A stretch of DNA of 64,000 bases from Sphingosinicellaceae bacterium (GTDB taxonomy: Bacteria; Pseudomonadota; Alphaproteobacteria; Sphingomonadales; Sphingomonadaceae), in NCBI GenBank assembly GCA_019285715.1, contig CP079108.1:3301001-3365000 (forward strand), in the 5' to 3' direction. Below are positions 1 through 8,793 of the stretch, piece after piece (the stretch's first letter is position 1; each line of letters starts with the position of its first letter). Position numbers and translations under genes: made by a program. A model generated the notes under the pieces. It was not told the origin of the DNA and searched no databases. It saw nothing but the letters and a program-made list of their open reading frames with translations.

Positions 1-102
1 GGTGCTCCCCAAGAGCGAATGTCTTGCGGGGATGCACCCGGCGGGGAGTGCGGACAAGCCGTTCTTAGGTCGTAGCGATGTGAGCGCCTGCCCCTTCCCC
101 CT

Positions 103-122
103 CGTCATCCCCGCCGATGACG
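103..122 (-). terminator. Candidate hairpin terminator after the GH3 operon
   Basis: A 7-bp inverted repeat (CGTCATC / GATGACG, 6-base loop) lies just past the stop of the GH3 gene ending at 139. There is no clear U-run, so a terminator is only inferred. The remaining bases of 1-138 show no gene I can support. Confidence 0.4.
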
Positions 123-138
123 GGAAAGGATCGCCCCC

Positions 139-2601
139 CTACCGCGCGCACGCCGTCATCGGCACGCCCACATAATCGAGCTTGATCTCCGATATCGCCA
201 CCGCCCCGCCGCTCGCCGCGACCACGAACGGCGACGCCAGCTTCGTCATGTCGACACCCAGCTTGCCGAAGCACTGGAGGGGGATCACCACGCTGGTCCA
301 CGCGCCCGGCTTCGCTGCCGCCAGCGTCGCCGCGACCGAAATCGCGCCGCGCTTGCCCGCGGTGTCGACCATCGCCAGCGTCACCGGCCCGGTGAACGGA
401 GCATCGACCCGGAGCTGGACCGTGACGCTAAGCTCGCCGTTGGTTTCGCGGCCGAGATCGAGCGGCTGCGGCGGCGTCAAGCGGAGCTCCGCCGGGCCGA
501 TCCAGGTGAAGCGGCGCGCGTCTTCCTGCGCCAGCCGGTCGATCGACGCTGCGGTCAGCCTGCCGCCATCGCCCAGCGACGTCGTCCACCCGGTCGGCAA
601 CTTGCCCTTGCCGAAGAACGTCCCTGCCGCGCCGCTGTCGAGCCCGGCCGGGCGCGTCTCGTCGAGTTGCGGCACCCGCCCCGGCTTGGCGTAGCTCAGC
701 CCGTAGCCGAAGGCGAACAGCGGGTCGTAAGGCTTGTCGCGGCGGTTGAGGACGTACTGGTCGGGGCGTTTCGGCCACGAGAAACTCAGTCTGCCGCGGA
801 AGTCGTGGTCGACGCTGCCGTCCGTCTTGCGGAACAACACGCCCGCGACCGCAGCCCCTTCGCTGCCCGGCAGGAAGGCGGCGACGAAGGCATCGGAGGC
901 GTTCAGCTCGGCGTTGACCCACAACGGCCGGCCCGACAGGAACACCGCGACGACCGGGATGCCCGCGGCCTTGAGCTTGCGCAGCAGCGCGAGGTCGGAC
1001 TTGTCGCCGGGGCTGTATTCGAGGTTGGGGATGTCACCCTTGAACTCGGCGTAGGGCTTCTCGCCGAACACCACGATGGCGGCGGCGGGTTTCGCGGTGA
1101 AGCTGCCGTCGGGAGACAGCGTCGCGTGGCCGCCGGCGGCGGCGACGGTCGACTGGATGCCGCTCCAGATCGAGTGGCCGTTAGGGAAGTCGCTGTTCGG
1201 CAGGTCCGCGCCCTGCCAAGTCAGCGACCAGCCGCCGGCCTGCTGGGACAGGCTGTCGGCACCCTTGCCGGCGACCAGGAACTCGGCTTTCGGCGCGAGC
1301 GGCAGCACACCCTCGTTCTTCAGCAGCACCAGCGACTCGCGCACCGCCGTCTGCGCTACGGCGCGGTGCTCGGCCGCACCGATTAGCTCCATCTTTCCAG
1401 CGAGTTGCCGCGACGATGGTCGCCCCCGCTCGAAGGTGCCGGCGCGCAGCTTGACCCGCAGGATGCGCCGTACCGCATCATCGAGCCGAGCCGCCGGAAT
1501 GGTGCCATTACGGGCTTCAAACAGCGTATTGGCGTAAAGTTTCTGCCAATCGGGGCCCGAATACATGAACATGTCGAGCCCGGCGTTGATCGCGGCGGGG
1601 CAGTCCTCGTTGCTGCAGCCGGTGACCTGGCCGTGGCTGTTCCAATCGCCGACGACGAAGCCGTCGAAGTGCATCCGGTCCTTGAGGACACCGGTCAGCA
1701 TGCTGGCGTTGCCGCTCATCTTGGCGCCGTTCCAGCTCGAGAACGACGCCATCACCGACTGGGTGCCCGCCGCGATCGCTGCCGGATAACCGCCGAGATG
1801 GACGTCGCGGAGTTCGGTCTCGGGGATGTGCGCGTCGCCCTGGTCGCGGCCAGAGGTGCCGCCGTCGCCTAGGAAGTGCTTGGTCGTCGCGATGACGTGG
1901 TCGGGGCCGAGGAAATCGGCGGCGCCGACCTTGCCCTGCAGCCCCTCGATCATCGCGGCGGCGTATTCGGCCTGGATCTGCGGCTCCTCCGAATAGCTCT
2001 CGTAGGTGCGGCCCCAGCGGTCGTCCTGCACAACCGCCAGCGTCGGTGCGAAGGTCCAGTCGAGGCCCGCGGCGGCGGTCTCGGCCGCAGTCACCCGCCC
2101 GATGTCGCGGAGCAACGCCGGGTCACGCGCCGCACCCAGCCCGATGTTGTGCGGAAACAGCGTCGCGCCGAAGATGTTGTTGTTGCCGTGGACCGCGTCG
2201 GTACCCCAGATCACCGGGATCTGCGGGCGGCCGTCGCTGCGCTTCATCGAGGCGTCGTAGAACCTGTCCGCAAGCTTCAGCCACTCGACCGGCGGCGCGA
2301 TGACGTCGTTGTTGGGGTCCGAATTGCCGCCGTTGAGGACCGCTCCGATCTTGAAGGTCAGCAGGTCGGCGGGCGTGATGCTGGCGATGTCTACCTGGAG
2401 CAGCTGGCCGACCTTGTCCTCGATCGACATGCGCGCCAGCAATGCCTCGATCCGCGCCTCGACCTTGGGGTCGCGCAGCGGGCGCGCCGCGACGGTCGGC
2501 CACAGCGCCGGATGGGCCACAGGCGACAGCGGAGCGGGCGCGGTGCCGGGAAGCGCGGCGACGATCAGCAGCGCCGCACCGGCGCGCCAGGGCAATCTCA
2601 C
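139..2601 (-). CDS. Glycoside hydrolase family 3 beta-glucosidase, ExoP-like
   Basis: Predicted exported GH3 exo-beta-glucosidase of about 820 aa, releasing glucose from beta-gluco-oligosaccharides in the periplasm or at the cell surface. A hydrophobic signal segment (AALLIVAALPG) lies at the N-terminus. The GH3 barrel follows, with the KHFLGDGGT substrate-binding segment and the nucleophile motif VVGDWNSH (Asp near residue 319), then the second GH3 domain and an extra C-terminal beta-rich domain as in ExoP-type enzymes. The GTG at 2601 was chosen because it overlaps the upstream GH3 stop as GTGA, implying translational coupling. In-frame GTG (2613) and TTG (2616) codons lie slightly upstream. 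Last gene of the TBDR-GH3-GH3 operon. Family is secure; the exact linkage specificity is not. Confidence 0.9.
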   Translation of the reverse strand: MRLPWRAGAALLIVAALPGTAPAPLSPVAHPALWPTVAARPLRDPKVEARIEALLARMSIEDKVGQLLQVDIASITPADLLTFKIGAVLNGGNSDPNNDVIAPPVEWLKLADRFYDASMKRSDGRPQIPVIWGTDAVHGNNNIFGATLFPHNIGLGAARDPALLRDIGRVTAAETAAAGLDWTFAPTLAVVQDDRWGRTYESYSEEPQIQAEYAAAMIEGLQGKVGAADFLGPDHVIATTKHFLGDGGTSGRDQGDAHIPETELRDVHLGGYPAAIAAGTQSVMASFSSWNGAKMSGNASMLTGVLKDRMHFDGFVVGDWNSHGQVTGCSNEDCPAAINAGLDMFMYSGPDWQKLYANTLFEARNGTIPAARLDDAVRRILRVKLRAGTFERGRPSSRQLAGKMELIGAAEHRAVAQTAVRESLVLLKNEGVLPLAPKAEFLVAGKGADSLSQQAGGWSLTWQGADLPNSDFPNGHSIWSGIQSTVAAAGGHATLSPDGSFTAKPAAAIVVFGEKPYAEFKGDIPNLEYSPGDKSDLALLRKLKAAGIPVVAVFLSGRPLWVNAELNASDAFVAAFLPGSEGAAVAGVLFRKTDGSVDHDFRGRLSFSWPKRPDQYVLNRRDKPYDPLFAFGYGLSYAKPGRVPQLDETRPAGLDSGAAGTFFGKGKLPTGWTTSLGDGGRLTAASIDRLAQEDARRFTWIGPAELRLTPPQPLDLGRETNGELSVTVQLRVDAPFTGPVTLAMVDTAGKRGAISVAATLAAAKPGAWTSVVIPLQCFGKLGVDMTKLASPFVVAASGGAVAISEIKLDYVGVPMTACAR

Positions 2602-4943
2602 TTGGGCGCGCACCAAGGTTCTCCGGCCGCCAGCTGCTTCGCGTCGAGCTTAGCGACACCGCTCAGCACCGCGTCACCGGCATGACGCCCGACGCTCAGG
2701 CGGTAGCTTCCCGCCGCAAGCCGCCAGCCGTGCGCGGCGGCATCGAACCGCGCGATCGTACGCGGATCGACCGCGACCGTGACCCGGCGGGTCTCGCCGG
2801 GCGCCAGCGTGACGCGGCCCCAGCCAGCGAGGCGGCGCGTCGTGGTGCCGCCGCTGCCGGTCGCCTCGACATAGAGCTGCGGCACGTCGGTGCCCGCGAC
2901 CTTGCCGGTGTTGGTGACGTCGAAGCTGACGCTCAGCGCCGCGCCGTCCGTAACCTTGAGGGCCTTGTAGCCGAAGCTCGTGTAAGTCAGCCCATAACCG
3001 AATGGGAACAACGGCTTGCGGTCCTTCAACTGGTACCAGCGGTAGCCGACGTCGGCGCCTTCCGGGTAATCGACCGGGAACGACGCGAGGCCGCTGTTCA
3101 TGCCGAAGTCCTTGGACGTCGCGGCGGCGTCGATCTTCGCCAGTTCCGCCAGTCCGACGGCGACGGGGCGCGGGGCTTGCTTCGCGCTTTCGGGGAAGGT
3201 GATCGGCAGGCGGCCGCCCGGGTTGACGTCGCCGAGCACAATGCGCGCAATCGCCTCGCCGCCGCGCTGGCCGGGATACCAGGCCTCGATCACGGCGGGC
3301 ACGTCAGCCAGCCACGGCATCGTCACAGGGCCGCCGGTCTCGAGCACGACGAGCGTCCGACGGTTACTCGCCGTGACCTTGGCAATCAGCGCATCCTGGT
3401 TGTCGGGCAGGTCGATGGTTGCGGTGTCCATCGCCTCGGTCTGCCACTGCGTCGCGAACACGACGACGAGGTCGGCACCCTTGGCGGCGGCCGCAGCGGC
3501 GGCAGGGTCGCGCCCGTCGATATAGCTGACCGTCGCGCCCGGCAGCAGCGCGCGGAATGCTTTGAGCGGCGACGACGCATGCCACGTGACGCGCGCAAAC
3601 GACATCGCCGCGCCGGAGGTCAGCGGAATCTCGACCGGCGCACCGCCGACCGAGCGGACCTGCGACGAGCCGCCGCCCGACAGCACGCCGACATCGGCGT
3701 GGCCGCCGACGAGCAGGATCTTGCGCGCCGTCCTGGCCAACGGCAGCAGGCCGCCGTCGTTCTTGAGCAGGACGATGCCGGCCTCGGCGGTGCGCTGCGC
3801 GACCTTGGCGTGGGTCGCGTAGTCGATGCGTTGCGGCGCGGTCGGGGTCGGATCATCCATCAGCCCGCTGGCGATGACGCCGTAGAGGATGCGCTCGACC
3901 ATGTCATCGAGGCGCTTCGCCGGGATCGCGCCGGAGGCCAGCGCCGTCTCGAAAGGCTTGGCGAAGAAGATCTGCTTGTCGAGTTCCTGGCCCGACTCCT
4001 GGTCGAGGCCGCTCATTGCTGCCTTGACGGTCGAGTGGACCGCGCCCCAGTCGGACATCACCCAGCCGCGGTAGCCCCAGTCGCGCTTCAACACGTCGTT
4101 GAGCAGCGGCGCGTTCTCGCAGGCATAATCGCCCGCGACCTTGTTGTAGGCGCACATTACAGAGCCGGGCTTGCCGTGCTCGATGGCGATCTGGAAGGCC
4201 AGCAGGTCGCTCTCGCGCAATGCCGCCGGATCGATGCGGGCGTCGAGCACCATGCGCCCGGTTTCCTGCGAGTTGAGCGCGAAGTGCTTGATCGTCGAGA
4301 CGATGTGGTTGGACTCGACACCGCGGATCGCCGCGCCGGCCAACGTCCCCGCCAGCAGCGGGTCCTCGCCGAGATACTCGAAGTTGCGCCCGTTCCATGG
4401 GTCGCGGGTCAGGTTGACCCCGCCCGCAAGCAGGACGTTGAAGGTCTTGGCGCGCGCCTCCGCGCCGATCATCGCGCCGCCGGCGTAGGCGATCTCGGGG
4501 TCGAAGGTCGCGGCGGTGGCAAGGCCGGCGGGCAGCGCGGTGGCGACGTCGCCCTTGCGCTGCTCGATCTGGTTGGCGACACCGAGGCTGGCGTCGCTCT
4601 CCTTCAGGTTGGGGATGCCGAGCCGGGGGATGCCGGGGACATGCCCCGCCGACGGGATCATGCCGCCTGGCTTCGGCTCCTTGGCGAGCGGCGGGAAATA
4701 GCCGCGGATGAGCTGGAGCTTTTCGGCGCGGGTCATCGCCGCGACCAGTGCTTCGGCCCTCGCCTCGGGTGCCAGCGTCCGGTCCTGCCAGCGTAGCGTC
4801 AGCGCGGAGGCGGCGGTGCCGGCGAGAAGCAGTGTCAGCGCGAGCAGCGCGGCTCGCTTCGATCCGAAAAGTGGCGGCGACGCAGCACTGGGCTGCGCCG
4901 CCGCCGAGGACGATGATGCTACAAGGGGATAGTCGGACATCAT
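2598..4943 (-). CDS. Glycoside hydrolase family 3 beta-glucosidase
   Basis: GH3 enzyme of about 781 aa, predicted to hydrolyse beta-glucosides in the periplasm. Residues 30-48 form a hydrophobic signal or anchor segment (ALLALTLLLAGTAASAL). The catalytic barrel carries the KHFALNSQE motif and the nucleophile motif WVMSDWGAVHS (Asp near 298). A C-terminal fibronectin-III-like domain follows FPFGYGLTYTSF, as in BglX-type enzymes. The start at 4943 (ATGATG) has a GAGG Shine-Dalgarno about 9 bases upstream. A longer frame exists but would run into the receptor gene upstream. It sits 25 bases after the TBDR stop and overlaps the next GH3 by 4 bases, so the three form one operon. It is distinct in sequence from the neighbouring GH3, so the pair is probably not a recent duplication. 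Confidence 0.92.
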   Translation of the reverse strand: MMSDYPLVASSSSAAAQPSAASPPLFGSKRAALLALTLLLAGTAASALTLRWQDRTLAPEARAEALVAAMTRAEKLQLIRGYFPPLAKEPKPGGMIPSAGHVPGIPRLGIPNLKESDASLGVANQIEQRKGDVATALPAGLATAATFDPEIAYAGGAMIGAEARAKTFNVLLAGGVNLTRDPWNGRNFEYLGEDPLLAGTLAGAAIRGVESNHIVSTIKHFALNSQETGRMVLDARIDPAALRESDLLAFQIAIEHGKPGSVMCAYNKVAGDYACENAPLLNDVLKRDWGYRGWVMSDWGAVHSTVKAAMSGLDQESGQELDKQIFFAKPFETALASGAIPAKRLDDMVERILYGVIASGLMDDPTPTAPQRIDYATHAKVAQRTAEAGIVLLKNDGGLLPLARTARKILLVGGHADVGVLSGGGSSQVRSVGGAPVEIPLTSGAAMSFARVTWHASSPLKAFRALLPGATVSYIDGRDPAAAAAAAKGADLVVVFATQWQTEAMDTATIDLPDNQDALIAKVTASNRRTLVVLETGGPVTMPWLADVPAVIEAWYPGQRGGEAIARIVLGDVNPGGRLPITFPESAKQAPRPVAVGLAELAKIDAAATSKDFGMNSGLASFPVDYPEGADVGYRWYQLKDRKPLFPFGYGLTYTSFGYKALKVTDGAALSVSFDVTNTGKVAGTDVPQLYVEATGSGGTTTRRLAGWGRVTLAPGETRRVTVAVDPRTIARFDAAAHGWRLAAGSYRLSVGRHAGDAVLSGVAKLDAKQLAAGEPWCAPK

Positions 4944-4968
4944 CGCTCGAACCTCGGTTGGATGCAGG

Positions 4969-7431
4969 TCAGAAGTTGACGCGGACCCGGCCACCGAACG
5001 TACGCGGGGCCTGGAGGTTGGACAGGAACACCGGCGCATAGCGCGTTGGGCCGAAGGTCGATGCGTTGGTGCGGATGTGGCCGTCCTCGACGTTCTGGAC
5101 GAAGCCTTCGATCATCCACTTGTCCTCGGCGGGCGTGTAGCGCAGCGCGATATCGCTGCGGGTGTAGGCCTTCTGCTTGTCGAAGTCAGACCCGTAATAG
5201 ACCGGCACACCGTTGACGACGCGGTTGGTCCGGTCGCCGTCGAAGAAGCTCAGCCAGCTGCGCGTCTCGTAGTGGATGGTGCCGCGCGGCGTGATCGTGC
5301 CGCCGTTCGCGAGGTGGAAGTCGTGCTCGTAGGTCGCGGTCATCGAGAAGCGCGGCGCGTGAGCGAGTTCGTTGCCCTTCAGGTCGCGCTGGTTGAGCAC
5401 GTTGCCGGCATCGTCGAAGCGTCCGTCGACGGTGATCAGCGTCTTCAGCTTGGTCTTCTGCACGGTCGCCGACACCTGCAGGCGGTCGTCGTCGGTCAGG
5501 TTGGCGACGGCTTCGGCCTCGAAGCCGTAGGCGGTCGCGCCCTTGGCGTTCTCGGTGACGATCTGCGAGGCGATGGTGTTGCCCGCGCTGTCGAGCGTGT
5601 TGCGGACCTGGTTGACCTGGTAGCCCTTGAAGTCGGAATAATAAGCCGCGAGGTTGAGGGTCAGCTTGCGGTCGAACAGGCGCGACTTGAGGCCGACTTC
5701 GTAGTTGGTGATCGTCTCCGGCCGCGTCGTCTCGCCGCCGTCCTGGATGTTACCACCCTTGAAGCCGGTGCTGACGCTGGCGTAGCCGAGCATGCCCGGC
5801 ATCAGGTCGGCGTCGACGCGGGCGAGCCAGCTAAGCTTGTTCCAGTGGCCCTTCACGTCGTTGCTGGAGATCGCGAACGCGCCGCCCTGCGCGTTGAGCA
5901 AAGCCACCAGTTCCTCCGCCGTGGCGTGCGGGAACTGGCCGAAGATGTTGACGTTGCAGGGGCCGGTGTCCGGGCAGCCGAACGCGGTCACGTTGCGTCC
6001 GCCGACGTCCTGCTTGGTGTCGTGGGTGTAGCGCAGGCCACCGGTGGCGCGCAGCCAGTCGGTCGCATGCCACGTCACCTGGCCGAAGCCGGCGAGCGAG
6101 TCGATCTCGCGGTCGGCCTGGATGAAGCTGCCGACGAAAGCGCGGGTGCTGCTGCCGCGGTAACCGTCGCGCTGGTCGACGTCGAAGCGGATCTTGTTCT
6201 TCTCGTGGCTGTAATAAGCGCCGGCGATCCAGTCGATGACGTTGTCGCCCGACGACTTGAGCTGGAATTCGTGGCTCATCGAATCGTAGCGCGAGTTGAT
6301 CGTCGCGTTCTGGCCGAAGCCGCCGAGGTACAGCAACTTGCCGGTCTCGGGATCGAAGCCGCCGGTCGGCGGCAGGGCGCCGGCATCGGCGTCGGTCTGG
6401 GTGCTGCCGCCGAGGCGCGAGAAGCCGGCGATGTAGGTCGCCTGGATGCCGTCGCTGATCTGGTAGTCGATCGTGCTGCGCAGCGCGACCGAGTAGCGGT
6501 CGGTGTCGGGGGCGGTGTCAGACAGCGTCGACCAGCGCCTGGTGCCGGCGCGGGGCGTCTGCAGCAGGCCGATGACCGGCGCGCCGTTGTCGAGGAAGCC
6601 CTCGGCGCTGAGGTTCCAGGTCAGCCGGTCGGTCGGCTTCCACAGCATGCTGACACGGCCGGTCTGCTGGTCGCGGGCGTAGTAGCGCTTGCCCGAGGTG
6701 ATGTAGGCGGCGGGGTCGATGCCGGGCACGTTCGGGGCCGGCTGGTAGCTGGCATAGCCGTCGTTACGCTCGGTCGCGAAGGCGATGCGGAAGGCCAGAT
6801 TGTCGGTGACCGGCAGATTGATCGCGCCGCGGCTGCCGAAGCGCTTGTAGTCGCCCGCGACCGCCTCGACGTAGCCGTGGACGCCGTCGAAGTTGGGCTT
6901 GGCGGTGATGAAGCTCAGCGCGCCGACGGTGGCGTTGCGGCCGAACAGGGTGCCCTGCGGCCCGCGCAGCACTTCGACGCGCTCGAGGTCATAGGCGAGC
7001 AGCGAGGCGCCCTGGGCGCGCGGGCTGTAGACGCCGTTGATGTAGATCGCGACCTCCGGGTCGGCGACTTCGGTGTAGGCGCTGTCGTTGCCGATGCCGC
7101 GGAGCGTCAGCAGCACTGCCGACTGGTCGCCTTGCTGGGTGAACTGCAGGCTGGGAACGAAGCGCGCGAGGTCGGTGACGTCGCGGACCTGCTGGCGGTC
7201 GAGGGTCGCCTGGCTGAACGCCGACACCGCGATCGGGGTCGACTGCAGGTTGGTCTCGCGGCGGGTCGCCGTGATGATGATGTCGCCGGCGTCGGCAACG
7301 GCGACGTTGGCCGGCGTGGCCGGGTTTTGGGCCTCGGGCGGCGGACCGGCAGGAGCGACCGTGGTCTGCGCCATGGCGGTGCCCGACAGCAGCGAAGCCG
7401 TCAATGAAATCGCAAGAACTCGGTAATTCAT
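4969..7431 (-). CDS. TonB-dependent outer-membrane receptor (glucoside uptake)
   Basis: TonB-dependent receptor of about 820 aa that imports oligosaccharides across the outer membrane using TonB energy. It starts with a signal peptide (MNYRVLAISLTASLLSGTAM, cleavage after AMAQ). A plug domain follows with the TonB-box-like segment DIIITATRRE, VEVLRGPQGTLFGRN and GALSFITAKP. The remaining two thirds is a beta-barrel ending in a terminal aromatic (VRVNF), as expected for BAM recognition. The start at 7431 is set by a strong GGGAGGAATTGAG Shine-Dalgarno. A much longer frame reaching 8238 is an artefact overlapping the divergent transporter. First gene of an operon with two GH3 enzymes; the divergent promoter region carries putative LacI operators. 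Substrate inferred from neighbours only. Confidence 0.93.
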   Translation of the reverse strand: MNYRVLAISLTASLLSGTAMAQTTVAPAGPPPEAQNPATPANVAVADAGDIIITATRRETNLQSTPIAVSAFSQATLDRQQVRDVTDLARFVPSLQFTQQGDQSAVLLTLRGIGNDSAYTEVADPEVAIYINGVYSPRAQGASLLAYDLERVEVLRGPQGTLFGRNATVGALSFITAKPNFDGVHGYVEAVAGDYKRFGSRGAINLPVTDNLAFRIAFATERNDGYASYQPAPNVPGIDPAAYITSGKRYYARDQQTGRVSMLWKPTDRLTWNLSAEGFLDNGAPVIGLLQTPRAGTRRWSTLSDTAPDTDRYSVALRSTIDYQISDGIQATYIAGFSRLGGSTQTDADAGALPPTGGFDPETGKLLYLGGFGQNATINSRYDSMSHEFQLKSSGDNVIDWIAGAYYSHEKNKIRFDVDQRDGYRGSSTRAFVGSFIQADREIDSLAGFGQVTWHATDWLRATGGLRYTHDTKQDVGGRNVTAFGCPDTGPCNVNIFGQFPHATAEELVALLNAQGGAFAISSNDVKGHWNKLSWLARVDADLMPGMLGYASVSTGFKGGNIQDGGETTRPETITNYEVGLKSRLFDRKLTLNLAAYYSDFKGYQVNQVRNTLDSAGNTIASQIVTENAKGATAYGFEAEAVANLTDDDRLQVSATVQKTKLKTLITVDGRFDDAGNVLNQRDLKGNELAHAPRFSMTATYEHDFHLANGGTITPRGTIHYETRSWLSFFDGDRTNRVVNGVPVYYGSDFDKQKAYTRSDIALRYTPAEDKWMIEGFVQNVEDGHIRTNASTFGPTRYAPVFLSNLQAPRTFGGRVRVNF

Positions 7432-7488
7432 TCTCAATTCCTCCCGGAAACGCCCTCGATGTGGCTTGCCGGCTTCATCTTTCGCTCC

Positions 7489-7522
7489 GACATCGATGTC
7501 AAACGTCAATGACAGCGATGTC
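7489..7522. promoter_or_regulatory. Two candidate LacI-family operators between TBDR and MFS genes
   Basis: Two near-identical 12-mers, GACATCGATGTC (7489-7500, perfect palindrome) and GACAGCGATGTC (7511-7522), lie 22 bp apart, about two helical turns, in the 147-bp divergent promoter region. The central CG is typical of LacI-family operators, and a LacI regulator is encoded in the divergent operon. Binding by that protein is inferred. Confidence 0.6.
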
Positions 7523-7578
7523 ACGAAAATTAGTAAGGTGTATTTCCGAAGCCACAGTCCCGCTGTAAGGCTGGTGTC

Positions 7579-8793
7579 ATGGGGAGCGGGGTGGCGAGCG
7601 ACACGGCGGCGGGGGATGGTGCGCGGGTCACCGCGCGCCTGTTCATGCTGTCGATCGGGGTGTTCTTCATCGGCGGCTTCCTGACCGCGCTGGTCAGCCT
7701 GCTGGTGCCGCGCTTCAAGGCGATCGCCGGGATCGGCTATGCCGAGGCGTTGCTGGTGCAATTCGCCAGTCACGCCAGCTACCTGGTGTTCGCGGTGCCG
7801 ATCACGCTGGTCATCGTTCGCTCCGGCTATATGCGCTCGATCGCCACCGGGCTGGGCATCATGGCGGTCGCCTGCCTGGCGCTGGCGGCGGCGAACTCGG
7901 CGCAAGCCTTTGCGCTGGTGCTCGGCGCGCTGCTGCTGCTGTCGCTCGGGATCACTTTCCTGCAGATCGCAGCCAACACTGTCGTTGCTGTCGTCGGACC
8001 CGCGACCGGCTCGGCGGCGCGGCTGACGCTGCTGCAGGGCTTCAACTCGCTCGGCACGGTGCTCGGGCCACTGCTCGGCGCGTCGCTGCTGCTCGGCGAT
8101 ACCAGCGCAGGGGCGGTCGGCTTGCCCTTCCTGATCGGAGCCGGCATCCTCGCCGTGCTGGCGCTCGCGTTCCTCGCGCAGCGCAACCTGCTGCCCAGGT
8201 CCCCATCCGAAGCCGACCACCGCCCTAGCCCCCGCCACCTCCGCGCCGCACTCCGGGACCGACGGTTGGTCGGGGGGACCGCGGCGATCTTCGCGTATGT
8301 CGGCGCAGAGGTCACCATCGGCGCTCTGCTGGTCAATTACCTGATGCGCACGGATATCCTCGGGGTCGGCCCGGTCGCTGCGGGGCGCATGGTCAGCCTG
8401 TACTGGGGTGGCGCGATGGTCGGGCGCTTTGTCGGTGCGGCGCTGCTGCAGCGCGTGTCGCCGCCGCTGGTGCTGGCGGCCAGCGGGGTCGCCGCGGCGC
8501 TGCTGACCGGCGTGGCAAGTTTCGCCACCGGCTGGACCGGAGCCGGGGCGCTGCTCGCGGTCGGCCTGTGCAATTCGGTGATGTACCCGACGATCTACGC
8601 GCTCGCGCTGCCCGCCGACCGCCGTGCCGCCCCGGTCGCGTCGATGCTGCTGTGCATGGCGGTGGTCGGCGGCGCAGTCATCCCGGTGCTGACCGGAGTC
8701 GCCGCCGATGCTGCCGGCCTCGGCCCGGCGCTGCTGCTGCCCGCCGTCTGCTACCTCGGCATCGCTGCCTTCGCGCGCAGCTGCCGGGCATGA
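7579..8793 (+). CDS. MFS sugar transporter (FucP/GlcP-like)
   Basis: Inner-membrane major facilitator of 404 aa with about twelve hydrophobic segments, predicted to import a monosaccharide such as glucose with protons. It resembles the fucose/glucose/galactose permease family: the conserved segment ITFLQIAANTVVAVVGP and the following LTLLQGFNSLGTVLGPLLGA match the family pattern LLQVAANPYVAV plus QAFNSLGT. It is divergent from the TBDR-GH3 operon and its stop overlaps the start of the LacI regulator (ATGA), so transporter and regulator are co-translated. The context suggests it takes up the sugar released by the GH3 enzymes. Start ATG at 7579; no strong Shine-Dalgarno. Confidence 0.88.
   Translation: MGSGVASDTAAGDGARVTARLFMLSIGVFFIGGFLTALVSLLVPRFKAIAGIGYAEALLVQFASHASYLVFAVPITLVIVRSGYMRSIATGLGIMAVACLALAAANSAQAFALVLGALLLLSLGITFLQIAANTVVAVVGPATGSAARLTLLQGFNSLGTVLGPLLGASLLLGDTSAGAVGLPFLIGAGILAVLALAFLAQRNLLPRSPSEADHRPSPRHLRAALRDRRLVGGTAAIFAYVGAEVTIGALLVNYLMRTDILGVGPVAAGRMVSLYWGGAMVGRFVGAALLQRVSPPLVLAASGVAAALLTGVASFATGWTGAGALLAVGLCNSVMYPTIYALALPADRRAAPVASMLLCMAVVGGAVIPVLTGVAADAAGLGPALLLPAVCYLGIAAFARSCRA

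Noticed and set aside
139-694. Plus-strand ORFs overlapping the first GH3 gene
   Set aside because: They are shadows of GC-rich codons on the real minus-strand gene.
4969-8238. Long frame that would extend the first TBDR by about 270 residues
   Set aside because: The extra N-terminal part is antisense to the MFS transporter and low in credible motifs; a good Shine-Dalgarno and signal peptide mark 7431.
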